Part shown: positions 9,133 to 18,465 of the stretch, piece after piece
How positions within the stretch are numbered: the stretch's first letter is position 1
How the letters are laid out: every line of letters begins with the position of its first letter
From: an uncultured Ardenticatenia bacterium
GTDB taxonomy: Bacteria; Chloroflexota; Anaerolineae; 4572-78; NAK82
Length of the DNA stretch: 64,000 bases
Reading direction: 5' to 3'
NCBI GenBank assembly: GCA_937127125.1
Contig: CAKZLO010000034.1
Span: forward strand, 205,257-269,256
Program-made: the position numbers and the translations under genes
The notes under the pieces: generated by a model
Databases searched by the model: none
What the model was told of the DNA's origin: nothing
Seen by the model: the letters and a program-made list of their open reading frames with translations, nothing else

Positions 9133-10116
9133 GTGATCTTGCTGCGCTTTTTTTGGAATCCTCGTGAACGTCGTCTGCGTGCGCCTTGGCGCTTGTTAGG
9201 TCAGCTGGTTATTTTCCTATTGTTGACTTTGCTGCTGACATTGTTAGTGGCGATGCTAAGCAGTTTGTTATCTTCCGCCCACTGGGTTGTGCAGCTTGAG
9301 AATAACCCGTTCTCTCCGTCCTCTCTGTTGCTCAGCACAGTTATTGCGACTGTAGCTGCATTGGCCAGTGTGTGGGTGGCTGGGCGGCTGCTGGACAGGC
9401 GACCTTTCAAGAGCTTTGGTTTCCACCTGAGGTGGACGTGGTGGGAGGACTTTGCCTTTGGCCTGACGCTAGGTGCGTTCCTGATGACTGGGATATTTCT
9501 CGTTGAATTGGCGATGGGCTGGATCACCATCACTGAAGTCCTCCGCACTGGTGCACGAGATGAACCTTTTGTGTTCGCCTTCCTCAAGCCTGTGTTGCTA
9601 TTTGCCTGCGTGGGCATCTACGAGGAGACACTGTCTCGTGGCTACCTGTTGCGCAACCTGAGTGAGGGCTTTCATCTGCCTTGGGTGGGCAGACGCATGG
9701 CGATTTTGGCTGCCTGGGTTATCTCATCTTTCGTCTTCGGCGTTCTGCACACTGTTAATCCCAACGCCAGCTTGGTGAGCACTTTCAATTTGGTGGTGGC
9801 TGGGCTGTTCCTCGGGTTGGCCTACGTGCTTACCGGCGAGCTGGCAATACCAATTGGGCTGCACATCACTTGGAATCTCTTCCAAGGTCACGTATATGGC
9901 TTTCCGGTAAGTGGTGTTACATTCGATCAGACGACAGTCTTTGCTATCATACAACACGGACCTGACTGGGCAACAGGTGGCGCGTTTGGCCCGGAAGCGG
10001 GGATAATTGGGCTGCTAGCGACTGTAGTGGGTATGCTACTAAGTGCTGCATGGGTGCGTCGGCGCAACGGGAAGTTGATGTTCGACGCTTCGCTGGCACA
10101 GGCACCCTCAGAGTAG
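9133..10116 (+). CDS. CPBP-family intramembrane metalloprotease
   Basis: Polytopic membrane protein of the CPBP (CAAX protease and bacteriocin-processing) family, a zinc-type intramembrane endopeptidase; its substrate is unknown. The three family motifs are intact: EExxxR as YEETLSRGY (E164, E165), FxxxH ending at H206 (FVFGVLH), and HxxxN (H244-N248 in GLHITWN). About eight hydrophobic helices are visible. GTG 9133 is chosen because AGGAGG (9119-9124) lies eight bases before it, whereas the GTG at 9124 overlaps that site. It follows the RarA fusion by 44 bases and converges on the alcohol dehydrogenase gene. Confidence 0.87.
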   Translation: MILLRFFWNPRERRLRAPWRLLGQLVIFLLLTLLLTLLVAMLSSLLSSAHWVVQLENNPFSPSSLLLSTVIATVAALASVWVAGRLLDRRPFKSFGFHLRWTWWEDFAFGLTLGAFLMTGIFLVELAMGWITITEVLRTGARDEPFVFAFLKPVLLFACVGIYEETLSRGYLLRNLSEGFHLPWVGRRMAILAAWVISSFVFGVLHTVNPNASLVSTFNLVVAGLFLGLAYVLTGELAIPIGLHITWNLFQGHVYGFPVSGVTFDQTTVFAIIQHGPDWATGGAFGPEAGIIGLLATVVGMLLSAAWVRRRNGKLMFDASLAQAPSE

Positions 10117-10139
10117 CCCCATCCATAAGAAGATCTACG

Positions 10140-11102
10140 TCAGCGTGTCTCAGTGGAGAGCAGAATCTTAAGCACACCAGGCCTCGCCGCGTGTTCAAAA
10201 GCAATCAACCCCTCGTCGAGCGGGTAGATTTTCTCAATTAAGGATGCTACATCCACCCATCGTTGCTCCAGCAGTCGCAGAGCCGGGGCAAATGGCCCAC
10301 AACGTGAGCCAATCAATGTGACTTCATTGACTACTAGTGTGCTGGCGTCCAAGTTCATATCGCCGTGAAAGGTGCTTTTAAGTACCAGCGTACCACGTGG
10401 TCGGAGCAGACGACGTGCCAGGGCAAAGCCTTCTGCATGACCGGTAGCTTCTACGACTATGTCGGCGCCAGGAGTCAATGGACCATCCATCAAATAAGTG
10501 CGGATGCCCCGTCTTGTCAGGATGGCCAGCTTATGAGGATAACGTCCTACCACTTCTATATTACATCCCGTGAGCTGCAACACTTGAGCAATAAGCAGCC
10601 CCAGCTTTCCATCGCCCAGCACTACCACACGCTGACTTGGGCGAATATGCAACTGTTCCGTGATCTCCAACGCTGCAGCGAGTGGTTCGACAAAAACTGC
10701 CCATTCATCGGGGATGCTGTTGGGCACCACGTGCAACAAATGGGGCGGTAGCGTGAAGAAGTCGGCCATTGAGCCGTCCCGCCCATGGATGCCCAGCGTG
10801 GTGCGCTGAGGACAATGGGTGGGATTGCCGCTGCGACAGATTGAGCAGACACCGCAAGACGCGTTGATCTCTCCCACAACACGTTGTCCTACCAGCTGGG
10901 GTGCGCTTTCAGCTTGTACCACGTGGCCCACGAACTCGTGTCCCAACACTCCGCGAAAGTTCCCATAGCCGCGTGTGATCTCCAAATCTGTGTTGCAGAT
11001 TCCTGCCATTCGAGTATGCACCAGCGCCTCGTCTGGAGGTACACTGGGAAGTGGAAAATCTGCGAGCAATCGCAGTTGGCCATCAAAGAACAGAGCACGC
11101 AT
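10140..11102 (-). CDS. Zinc-dependent medium-chain alcohol/sugar dehydrogenase
   Basis: NAD(P)-dependent alcohol or polyol dehydrogenase of the medium-chain (MDR) superfamily. The GroES-like half carries the catalytic zinc residues (GICNTDLEI and GHEFVGHV) and the structural zinc lobe CGVCSICRSGNPTHC. The Rossmann half shows VVVLGDGKLGLLIAQV with the GxGxxG-like turn GDGKLG. At 320 residues it is slightly shorter than typical members. It lies 49 bases downstream of the glucuronate isomerase gene on the same strand, so it may act on a uronate-pathway intermediate, but this is inference. No strong ribosome site precedes ATG 11102. Confidence 0.86.
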   Translation of the reverse strand: MRALFFDGQLRLLADFPLPSVPPDEALVHTRMAGICNTDLEITRGYGNFRGVLGHEFVGHVVQAESAPQLVGQRVVGEINASCGVCSICRSGNPTHCPQRTTLGIHGRDGSMADFFTLPPHLLHVVPNSIPDEWAVFVEPLAAALEITEQLHIRPSQRVVVLGDGKLGLLIAQVLQLTGCNIEVVGRYPHKLAILTRRGIRTYLMDGPLTPGADIVVEATGHAEGFALARRLLRPRGTLVLKSTFHGDMNLDASTLVVNEVTLIGSRCGPFAPALRLLEQRWVDVASLIEKIYPLDEGLIAFEHAARPGVLKILLSTETR

Positions 11103-11151
11103 ATCGTTTTTACCCGATCAAGAGGTTTACTTCTGCCCTCGTCCAAGGGGT

Positions 11152-12582
11152 TCAGAAATCAAATTTGTACGTGCGTTTTGCTAGACGATAGGCCGAGTCC
11201 TGAATCATCTCGCTGGCATCCTCTATGTCGATGATTCCACGCACCACTAATCCAGCTAACCAGTTCGCCTCAACCCGGCGCCACAGGTCGTGTCGCGATG
11301 GGATAGAAGGAAAAGAACGCGTGTCATCGTTGAAGCCCACAGTGTTGTAGAACCCTGCAGCGTCTGTCGTTAATTGACGGTACCGTATCATGCCGTTGAT
11401 ACTGTCTTGGAACCACCATGGCGGCCCCAGCTTCAGTGCCGGATAGTGTCCTGCCAGCGGAGCCAGCTCGCGCGAGTAGGTGGATTCGTCCAGTGTGAAG
11501 ACGATTAGCGTCAGACGTGAATCGTTGCCATACTTGTTCAGCAGCGTGTGTAGTGCTCTTGTAAACTCGATCTGCACAGGAATGTCACCACCACTGTCAG
11601 GACCGAAAGTGTCGTACACCCACCGATTGTGATTACGGTATGAGCCGGGATGCAATTGCATGACTAGACCGTCCTCGATGCTCATCCGTGCCGATTCAAG
11701 GATCATGTGTCCGGTGAAGAGAAATGCTTCCTCAGTGCTTGCCACACCCTTGAGGCCACGCTGGAAGATGCGCTCTACCTCTTGCTCTGTAAGGTCCGGG
11801 ACGTGCACCATAATGGGGCTGTGATCGGTGGCGCGGGCGCCCATTTCTTTAAAATAAGTGCGCCTATCTTCAATGGCTTGAATGAAAGCTTTATAGCTGC
11901 TGATTTCTCGTCCGCTCACCTCGGCCAATGCTGCAATGTGTTGTCTCCAATCCGTTGCGTACATGTTGGCCAGGCCATCCAATCTGAAGGTAGGGAGGAT
12001 GCGTCCGTGCCAACCAGATGCACGAATGGTACGATGGTGCTCTAGTTGGTCGGTGGCAGCATCTGTGGTGCATAGTACCTCGATGTTAAAGCGTTCGTAC
12101 AGGTGCCGCGGACGGAACTCAGGCAAGGCCAGCTTGGCCATAATCTGGTCGTAGATATCTTGGGCCGATTCACCCGTGAGCTTTTGTGTCACCCCGAAGA
12201 CTGAGTAAAGCGTGTGTGATAGCCATATTCCGGTCGGCGTGGCGCGGAACAAATAGAAGTTCTCAGCAAAAAGCTGCCAAATCCTGCGCGGATCACGTTC
12301 TACTTCCTTACCATCGCGACGGGCAATGCCTAGCCGTTCCAGCGGGATACCTTGTGAATACAGCATGCGAAAAACATAGTGATCTGGGATGACAAGCATC
12401 TCGGCTGGATTGCTGAATGAATAGTCAGGGTCGGCGAATATGCGTGCGTCTATGTGACCATGAGGACAAACCAACGGCAGGTTTTTTACCAGTCCGTACA
12501 GCTGGAGAGCGATGGCTCTCTGGCGAGGATCAGGATCAAAGTAACGGTCTTCGGGAAAGATTACCCGGGAAAGTTGAGGCAT
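11152..12582 (-). CDS. uxaC: Glucuronate isomerase
   Basis: Converts D-glucuronate to D-fructuronate (and galacturonate to tagaturonate), the entry step of hexuronate breakdown in the cytoplasm. The 476-residue product has the amidohydrolase-like opening LVCPHGHIDARIFADPDYSF (the metal-binding HxH), the NPAEMLVIPDHYVFRML stretch and downstream GFNDDTRSFPSIPSRHD-type segments expected in UxaC. ATG 12582 is chosen because AGGAGG sits eight bases upstream; an in-frame start at 12615 would lie before that site. A good minus-strand promoter sits at 12614-12642. The dehydrogenase at 10140 probably shares the transcript. Confidence 0.92.
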   Translation of the reverse strand: MPQLSRVIFPEDRYFDPDPRQRAIALQLYGLVKNLPLVCPHGHIDARIFADPDYSFSNPAEMLVIPDHYVFRMLYSQGIPLERLGIARRDGKEVERDPRRIWQLFAENFYLFRATPTGIWLSHTLYSVFGVTQKLTGESAQDIYDQIMAKLALPEFRPRHLYERFNIEVLCTTDAATDQLEHHRTIRASGWHGRILPTFRLDGLANMYATDWRQHIAALAEVSGREISSYKAFIQAIEDRRTYFKEMGARATDHSPIMVHVPDLTEQEVERIFQRGLKGVASTEEAFLFTGHMILESARMSIEDGLVMQLHPGSYRNHNRWVYDTFGPDSGGDIPVQIEFTRALHTLLNKYGNDSRLTLIVFTLDESTYSRELAPLAGHYPALKLGPPWWFQDSINGMIRYRQLTTDAAGFYNTVGFNDDTRSFPSIPSRHDLWRRVEANWLAGLVVRGIIDIEDASEMIQDSAYRLAKRTYKFDF

Positions 12583-12613
12583 TAGATGATCCTCCTGTAC
12601 GTATCGTGTTACC

Positions 12614-12642
12614 ATCGTAGCGCATGGTTACAGGCACGTCAA
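12614..12642 (-). promoter_or_regulatory. Promoter of uxaC
   Basis: Reading leftwards, TTGACG (complement of 12642-12637), a 17-base spacer and TACGAT (12619-12614) predict a start near 12607. That leaves a ~25-base leader containing the AGGAGG ribosome site of uxaC. Confidence 0.6.
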
Positions 12643-12862
12643 GTGTTTTTCCGTTTTGTCAGAATAATGGGGCTGCATCGGCTCAAATAATAATACTGAT
12701 GAGGTGAGAAGGTTCCTCACGAGATGGATAAGATAATGTTATCGAGATGTCTCTTCCTTACTGGTGCATCCCTTGTAGGTGCTTCCGCCACTCATCCACC
12801 GTCGTTCTTTCTTCGTTGGACATTGTTTCTCTGGTAAAACGCCTCGTGTGATAAAAGAGCGC

Positions 12863-12891
12863 TTGCGCAGCAGACCTCGCGATAGTATAAT
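12863..12891 (+). promoter_or_regulatory. Promoter ahead of the tRNA pair
   Basis: TTGCGC (12863-12868), 17 bases, TATAAT (12886-12891) precede tRNA-Gly by about 130 bases and point at the two tRNA genes. Confidence 0.6.
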
Positions 12892-13024
12892 ATATTAGGT
12901 GAAGGTTGAGCAGGTGCGGATCAACCAGAGAGTGGATTTGATACACACTGCGTACCGTCGCCGGTGAGCTGGTCGTTTGGTGATGCCTACAGCCGTTGTC
13001 TACAGATAAGCGGCGGGCATATGT

Positions 13025-13095
13025 GCGGGCATAGCTTAATGGTAAAGCGCTAGCCTTCCAAGCTAGTCATGCGGGTTCGATTCCCGCTGCCCGCT
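13025..13095 (+). tRNA. tRNA-Gly (anticodon TCC)
   Basis: Cloverleaf of 71 bases: acceptor stem GCGGGCA pairs fully with TGCCCGC (13088-13094), discriminator T13095, short D loop, anticodon loop CTTCCAA flanked by a TAGC/GCTA-type stem, and the T arm GCGGG-TTCGATT-CCCGC. The anticodon TCC reads GGA and related glycine codons. CCA is not encoded. Confidence 0.95.
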
Positions 13096-13103
13096 CTAAG
13101 ACT

Positions 13104-13175
13104 GGGCCCTTAGCTCAGCGGTAGAGCGGCCGGCTCATAACCGGTTGGTCGCAGGTTCGATCCCTGCAGGGCCCA
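13104..13175 (+). tRNA. tRNA with CAT anticodon (elongator Met or Ile2)
   Basis: Cloverleaf of 72 bases: acceptor GGGCCCT pairs with AGGGCCC, discriminator A13175, anticodon loop CTCATAA, T arm GCAGG-TTCGATC-CCTGC. The 1-72 pair is G-C and the anticodon stem lacks three consecutive GC pairs, so it is not an initiator tRNA. The TTAGCTCAG D arm and the TTGGTCGC variable region resemble bacterial tRNA-Ile2, whose CAT anticodon is modified to lysidine, as much as elongator tRNA-Met. It begins eight bases after tRNA-Gly. Confidence 0.9.
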
Positions 13176-13190
13176 TACGGTTTGGGGTGG

Positions 13191-13224
13191 GCACCGGTCT
13201 GTGATGGGCCGGTGCGTCGCTTTT
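13191..13224 (+). terminator. Hairpin downstream of the tRNA pair
   Basis: GCACCGG (13191-13197) and CCGGTGC (13209-13215) form a seven-pair GC-rich stem with an 11-base loop, followed five bases later by TTTT. It is a weak intrinsic terminator candidate between the tRNAs and the penicillin-binding protein gene. Confidence 0.4.
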
Positions 13225-13247
13225 GGAGGGTTTGTAGCGATTGACAT

Positions 13248-16200
13248 ATGGATATACATCATCGTGTGATCATCACCAAGCGCGCCCGGGCGCGTCGCAA
13301 TAGCCATCGCCCCACATTGTGGGCCTGGTTGTTGCGCATATTTATCTTCGTCACGATGGTCACTGTGGCGCTAGGCGGTGGGTTGACACTTCTTGTGGCT
13401 GGCACCGCCTTTAGTGTCTATGCTTATTACGCTAAAGATCTGCCAGATCCACGTGCCATTGAGACGGAGCAGCAAAACTTCGAGACCACCAAGATCTACG
13501 ACCGCACCGGTCGACATCTCCTGTACGAAATCTTCGATCCCCGTTTGGGTGATCGCCAGTATGTCACACTTGATCAAATACCTCAGTATTGCATCAACGC
13601 GACTGTGGCGTTGGAGGACAAAAACTTTTGGGAGAATCCCGGCTTCGATCCGCTGGGTATGTTGCGTGCCCTGATTCAGAACTTGCGCGGTGGTGCCATC
13701 CAGGGCGGTAGCTCGATTACTCAACAGCTCATTAAGAATATTATCATTGATCCTGAGGAACGTGTGCGCCGTTCCTATGCACGTAAGATTAAAGAGGTGA
13801 TCCTGGCTGCTGAGATCACCCGTCGCTACGAGAAGAAACAAATCCTGGAGTGGTATCTGAACACCAACCATTACGGCAACCTGGCTTATGGCATCCAAGC
13901 TGCCGCGATGGTGTACTTTCAGAAGCCGGTGAGTGAGCTGAACCTGGCCGAATGTGCTATGCTCGCGCCTATTCCTCAGTTCCCCTCGCTTAATCCAATT
14001 GACAATCCGGAAGAGGCCAAGAAACGCCAGGAGCTAGCACTGGAGGCGATGGTGCGTGCCGGTTATATCACGCAGGAAGAGGCAAACGCAGCTTTTGCCC
14101 AGCAGCTGGTGGTCAAGCCGGTGCAGGAACGTTTTGACATCAAGGCGCCTCACTTCTCCATTTACGTGCGTAAGCGGCTAGAGCAAATGTTCGGCACAGA
14201 TTTAGTGTATCGCGGTGGGCTGCGCGTGTACACCACACTGGACTTCGACCTGAACAACGAAGCAGAGCGCATCGCGCGTGAACATATCAAGAAGCTTACC
14301 GAGGGCGGTCATAATGCCTCAAACGCGTGTGTGGTAGCCGTGCGACCCAAGACGGGTGAAATCTTGGCTATGGTGGGCAGTGTGGACTACTGGAATAAGG
14401 AGATCGACGGCAACGTTAACGTCTGTGTGGCCGATCCAGGACGCCAACCCGGATCCTCCTTTAAGCCGTTCAACTACATTACTGCCTTTGCTCAGCGTGT
14501 GCTCACGCCAGCAACGATGGTGATGGACGTGCGACGTTCTTTCCCTGACCCGCCCAATCCCCCCTACGTACCAGAAAACTACGACCGTAAATACCACGGC
14601 CCGGTGCGATTGCGCCAGGCGCTGGCGTGTAGCTATAACATCCCAGCAGTCTGGGTGCTGCAACAAGCAGGTGTTCGCAACGTGATTAACACGGCCCACC
14701 GGATGGGCATTACTACCTTGAATGGTGATTTCTACGGATTGGCATTGACATTGGGTGGTGGCGAGGTAAAACCACTCGATATGGCCTATGCCTATGGTGT
14801 GATCGCTAATATGGGGGTGATGGCTGGGCAGCCAGTGCCACCCGAGCGTCAGCGTGCTGGCCATCGCACACTCGACCCTGTAGCGATCTTGCGAGTTGAG
14901 GACGCTGCGGGCAACATCCTTTGGCAATACACTCAACCACAGACACAACAGGTATTGGAGCCGGCGGTAGCTTATTTGATGGCCGATATTCTCTCAGACA
15001 ACAATGCGCGGGCGCCTGCATTCGGGCGCAACAGCCCGCTCTACTTCAAAGATCGCCGCGTGGCGGCCAAGACAGGCACGACCAACGATTTCCGTGACAA
15101 CTGGACGATTGGTTTCACTCCCCAGATTGCGGTGGCAGTGTGGGTGGGCAATAATAACAATGACCCAATGAAAGATGTCACCGGTCTCACTGGTGCCGCA
15201 CCTATCTGGCACGATGTGATGGCCTTTGCACTGCGCGATCAGCCGGAGGAGTGGTACTTGCGTCCGCCTGGTCTGGTGGATGTGAAGGTGGATGCTGTCT
15301 CCGGTCTGTTGCCAACACCTTACAGCCCGCGCACGGTCACTGAGATGTTTCTGGAGGGTTCTCGACCAACCACCTACGACACGGTTCACCAGGTGTTCCG
15401 CATCAACCGTGAGACAGGCAAGCTCGCCACCGTCTATACTCCGCCTGAACTGGTGGAAGAGAGAGTTTACGAAGTGTATCCCCCCGAGGCGGCTGATTGG
15501 GTGCGCGAAAACAACATACCTCAACCGCCAACCGAGTATGATGAAGCATATGGCCCTGCGGTGGCAAGCGGACCGGTGGCCATCATCAGTCCAGCACCCT
15601 ATCAGTATGTCAGCGGTGGTGTGGTTATCAATGGCAATGCTAACATCGACAATTTTGCGTTCTACCGGGTCGAGTACGGCCAAGGCCTTAATCCTGAGGC
15701 GTGGACGCAACTGGGAGGTGACCACGGCAGTCCAGTACAAAACGGCCCGCTGGAGTTCTGGGATACCAGCAGCTTGCCAGAGGGTCTCTATACTTTGCAG
15801 CTCACTGTTGTGCGCCATGACCAGAGCTTCGAGCGTGCTGTGGTACAAGTGACGGTAGACAACACACCTCCTGAAGTCGCTCTGCTCAATCCGCCGGATG
15901 GCAAAGTCTACAAAATGGAGGCCGACGAGTACGTCAACATCCAGGTGGAGGCAGTGGACAATTTCTCGATGGACCGTGTGGAATACTATCTGGATGGCCA
16001 GAAGATTGGTGAGTCGACCGTGGCACCTTATAACATGCGTTGGACCATTGTAATGTCCGATGTCAAGGTGCCCCAGTGGCCCCAAGTGGTTACCGCAACT
16101 GTTCCGGTTACAGCTCCCGACGGCACTATTGTCGGAGAGGAAGTAGTGACGGTAACAGAGGTCAGTGCGATCACCGACCCACTTATGCCCGAGGTGCCGA

Positions 16201-16448
16201 TCGCCTACATGCAAGTTTTCTCGGGTGGTCTGACCATTATGCAGAGCACGACGGTCATTACACCCGGGATGGGTTACACAGAGACACATTCACTGAAATT
16301 CATTGCTTACGACGCTGCGGGCAACAAGACTGAAAGCGATCCAAGCACCTTCTCCGTTATTCACGACCCCAAAGTATTGGAGGAAAAGATAAAGGGGAAA
16401 AAGAAACGCGAAGCCTGGTTGTCGCGACGTCGTGACATGGAAATTTGA
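13248..16448 (+). CDS. Bifunctional class A penicillin-binding protein with Ig-like tail
   Basis: Peptidoglycan glycosyltransferase/transpeptidase anchored in the membrane with catalytic domains outside. The 1066-residue protein has a basic cytoplasmic N-terminus, one membrane helix (~24-55), a GT51 domain with catalytic E123 in LEDKNFW and the GGSSITQQLIKN motif, then a transpeptidase domain with SxxK (S403-K406), SYN (462-464) and KTG (608-610). About 300 further residues contain two beta-sandwich (Ig-like) modules, e.g. TPPEVALLNPPDGKV. The tail is longer than in ordinary PBP1a. ATG 13248 follows an in-frame stop at 13242 and has no good ribosome site nearby. surE starts two bases after the stop. 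Confidence 0.93.
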   Translation: MDIHHRVIITKRARARRNSHRPTLWAWLLRIFIFVTMVTVALGGGLTLLVAGTAFSVYAYYAKDLPDPRAIETEQQNFETTKIYDRTGRHLLYEIFDPRLGDRQYVTLDQIPQYCINATVALEDKNFWENPGFDPLGMLRALIQNLRGGAIQGGSSITQQLIKNIIIDPEERVRRSYARKIKEVILAAEITRRYEKKQILEWYLNTNHYGNLAYGIQAAAMVYFQKPVSELNLAECAMLAPIPQFPSLNPIDNPEEAKKRQELALEAMVRAGYITQEEANAAFAQQLVVKPVQERFDIKAPHFSIYVRKRLEQMFGTDLVYRGGLRVYTTLDFDLNNEAERIAREHIKKLTEGGHNASNACVVAVRPKTGEILAMVGSVDYWNKEIDGNVNVCVADPGRQPGSSFKPFNYITAFAQRVLTPATMVMDVRRSFPDPPNPPYVPENYDRKYHGPVRLRQALACSYNIPAVWVLQQAGVRNVINTAHRMGITTLNGDFYGLALTLGGGEVKPLDMAYAYGVIANMGVMAGQPVPPERQRAGHRTLDPVAILRVEDAAGNILWQYTQPQTQQVLEPAVAYLMADILSDNNARAPAFGRNSPLYFKDRRVAAKTGTTNDFRDNWTIGFTPQIAVAVWVGNNNNDPMKDVTGLTGAAPIWHDVMAFALRDQPEEWYLRPPGLVDVKVDAVSGLLPTPYSPRTVTEMFLEGSRPTTYDTVHQVFRINRETGKLATVYTPPELVEERVYEVYPPEAADWVRENNIPQPPTEYDEAYGPAVASGPVAIISPAPYQYVSGGVVINGNANIDNFAFYRVEYGQGLNPEAWTQLGGDHGSPVQNGPLEFWDTSSLPEGLYTLQLTVVRHDQSFERAVVQVTVDNTPPEVALLNPPDGKVYKMEADEYVNIQVEAVDNFSMDRVEYYLDGQKIGESTVAPYNMRWTIVMSDVKVPQWPQVVTATVPVTAPDGTIVGEEVVTVTEVSAITDPLMPEVPIAYMQVFSGGLTIMQSTTVITPGMGYTETHSLKFIAYDAAGNKTESDPSTFSVIHDPKVLEEKIKGKKKREAWLSRRRDMEI

Positions 16449-16450
16449 GC

Positions 16451-17212
16451 ATGTACGTACTGATCACCAACGATGACGGCATTGACTCGCCCGCTTTGAT
16501 ACCTCTCAAGCGTGCTATTGACGCAATTGCCGAGACGATTGTCTTTGCTCCGGACCATAACTGGTCCGCTTCTGGCCATCCCAAGACTATGCACAAACCC
16601 TTGCGCGCCGACTTGGTCCAGCTCGCAGATGGTTCGCAAGGATTTGCCTGCAGTGGCGCGCCCTCGGACTGTGTGGCATTAGCCTGGCTGGGTGTGAGCA
16701 CGCGCAAGCCTGATTTGGTCGTTTCGGGCATCAATTTGGGCTCCAACCTGGGGTATGACATTTTCTACTCAGGCACGGTGGCGGCGGCAGTGGAGGGAGT
16801 GGTGAACGGCATCCCAGGTATCGCACTATCCGCTGTTGCTGGGCAGAATGATTTTGACGGACCGGCGCGCTTTGCCGCACAGCTTGTGGAGATAGTGGCG
16901 CAGCGCGGGCTACCTGGCGACATGTTTCTCAACGTCAACTTCCCCGGTGTGCCATGGGAAGAGGTCAAAGGAGTCGCTATCACCCGCCTGGGGCGTCGTG
17001 TGTATCGCGATGAGCTGGTGTCGCGAGTTGATCCACGCGGTCGACCCTACTATTGGATCGGGGGCGAACCGCCGGGCGGCGTGCTGGATCATGGCACTGA
17101 TATCTGGGCAGTATCTAACGGCTACATCTCCATCACACCAGTACACCTGGATATGACCGCTTACCACTTTCAAGAAGAGCTGCGACGGTGGAACATTAGA
17201 TGGGTACCGTAG
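16451..17212 (+). CDS. surE: SurE 5'/3'-nucleotidase
   Basis: Metal-dependent nucleoside monophosphatase (survival protein E). The canonical N-terminus MYVLITNDDGIDSPAL carries the aspartate pair that binds the metal; the second motif is APDHNWSASGH, the third VSGINLGSNLGYDIFYSGTVAAA. The 253-residue length is typical. ATG 16451 is chosen over an in-frame TTG at 16445 because family members begin at this methionine. It lies two bases after the penicillin-binding protein stop and is likely co-transcribed with it. Confidence 0.94.
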   Translation: MYVLITNDDGIDSPALIPLKRAIDAIAETIVFAPDHNWSASGHPKTMHKPLRADLVQLADGSQGFACSGAPSDCVALAWLGVSTRKPDLVVSGINLGSNLGYDIFYSGTVAAAVEGVVNGIPGIALSAVAGQNDFDGPARFAAQLVEIVAQRGLPGDMFLNVNFPGVPWEEVKGVAITRLGRRVYRDELVSRVDPRGRPYYWIGGEPPGGVLDHGTDIWAVSNGYISITPVHLDMTAYHFQEELRRWNIRWVP

Positions 17213-17382
17213 CACATCTCAAGTGAAAGCCTTGGGGGTCATACTTCCCGCGTGGGTGAAACCTTGTGCTACTTCACGACGATCGCGAGTCTGGTTAGCA
17301 TATACGAGAGCGGATGGGTATGCAGAATCCCTGCGGAATTATTTCATAGAAGCTGGAAGGATTGGATACCTTGGGGTTGAGC

Positions 17383-18354
17383 ATGGCTCGAGGTAGTAAT
17401 AATCATACGGGGGAGGCAGCCGAGCATGGCAGCAACAGTGGATTTGTTGATCAGATCTACGCTCACTCGTGCGAGCATATGATTGAGCTGCCGGATGACG
17501 TGGTGACATTGACAGTTACCTCGCCACCCTACTGGAATGCGATCGACTATGACATCCATGCCGTGGACAACCGTCAGTACTACCGCACGCGCCGATATTC
17601 TAAAGGTTATCGGGACTATGCCAATTACTTGGATTGGCTGGCCCATATTTTCGGTAGGGAGGTGTTACGTGTCACTCGGCCGGGTGGGTACTGTGCTGTG
17701 GTGATCGGTACCGTGTTGTTGAACGGCACCCATTATCCTGCGCCGTTTGACCTGGTAGCGCGATTGAGCGCGGCCGGGTGGGAGTTCCACCAGGACATCA
17801 TTTGGCACAAGTGCACCGCAGGGGTGAAACGCGCCGGGGTTGCCATCCAGAAGCCCTATCCAGGCTATTATTACCCCAATATCATGACCGAGTACATCCT
17901 GATCTTTCGTAAGCCGGGCCCGCCTATCTATCGTAAGCGTAGCGAGGTGGAAAAGAAAGCAGCTGCCTACTCTATCGATCGTCTCTTCACAATGGAGGTT
18001 GCCAATAACATATGGCATATCGCTCCGGTGCCGCCGGATTATCTAGATCATCCTTGTCCTTTCCCGGAGGAAATACCTTACCGCTTAATTCAGATGTACT
18101 CCTATCCCAATGAGCTAGTGCTGGATCCATTTGCTGGTTCCGGTCAGACGACGAAAGTGGCTAGGCACTTGGGCAGGCGCTTTATTGGCTATGAGGTGGT
18201 CGATAAATACGTTGCACTGGCGCGCCAGCGCCTTTCAGAGCCACTCAACCTGCGTTCCGAGCAGCTGATAGCTGTATTTGAGAAGATCGCGTTACACGAA
18301 TCCGGTGAAGATGGCACTCGCGTCGTCCGCCCTAAAGACCAGCCTGAGCGTTGA
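17383..18354 (+). CDS. Orphan beta-class DNA methyltransferase
   Basis: Predicted SAM-dependent DNA amino-methyltransferase. The 323-residue protein has catalytic motif IV as TSPPYW (46-51) and SAM-binding motif I as DPFAGSGQTT (248-257). That order (IV, target region, I) defines the beta class, and the S-P-P-Y form is more typical of N4-cytosine than N6-adenine enzymes. No restriction endonuclease gene is adjacent, so this may be a solitary regulator-type methylase; the recognition sequence cannot be predicted. ATG 17383 has GGGG six bases upstream. The preceding 170 bases hold no gene. Confidence 0.87.
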   Translation: MARGSNNHTGEAAEHGSNSGFVDQIYAHSCEHMIELPDDVVTLTVTSPPYWNAIDYDIHAVDNRQYYRTRRYSKGYRDYANYLDWLAHIFGREVLRVTRPGGYCAVVIGTVLLNGTHYPAPFDLVARLSAAGWEFHQDIIWHKCTAGVKRAGVAIQKPYPGYYYPNIMTEYILIFRKPGPPIYRKRSEVEKKAAAYSIDRLFTMEVANNIWHIAPVPPDYLDHPCPFPEEIPYRLIQMYSYPNELVLDPFAGSGQTTKVARHLGRRFIGYEVVDKYVALARQRLSEPLNLRSEQLIAVFEKIALHESGEDGTRVVRPKDQPER

Positions 18355-18465
18355 GGATTCAGTGGCTCTTTGTATGTTCTCTTGTTTGGACTTAACAACG
18401 CTGCGATCTCGCAAAACAACCCCTGTATTATCATTCCGTAATCCAGTGTTGTCTTCTAGTTGCTT

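Larger units (their letters stand above)
12583..13024. other. Intergenic stretch between uxaC and the tRNA genes
   Basis: This 442-base gap holds the uxaC promoter at its left end and a tRNA promoter in the middle. A minus-strand open frame at 12758-12946 translates to a peptide without recognisable features and is not called. Nothing else is supported. Confidence 0.6.

Noticed and set aside
12758-12946. 62-residue minus-strand frame between uxaC and the tRNAs
   Set aside because: No ribosome site or family resemblance, and it overlaps the tRNA promoter.
14994-16289. 431-codon antisense frame inside the penicillin-binding protein gene
   Set aside because: Long only because of codon bias; the plus strand has complete GT51 and transpeptidase motifs.
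17209-17272. GTAGCACA / TGTGCTAC pair after surE as a terminator
   Set aside because: Arms of eight bases are 48 bases apart, include the surE stop codon and have no T-tract; likely chance.
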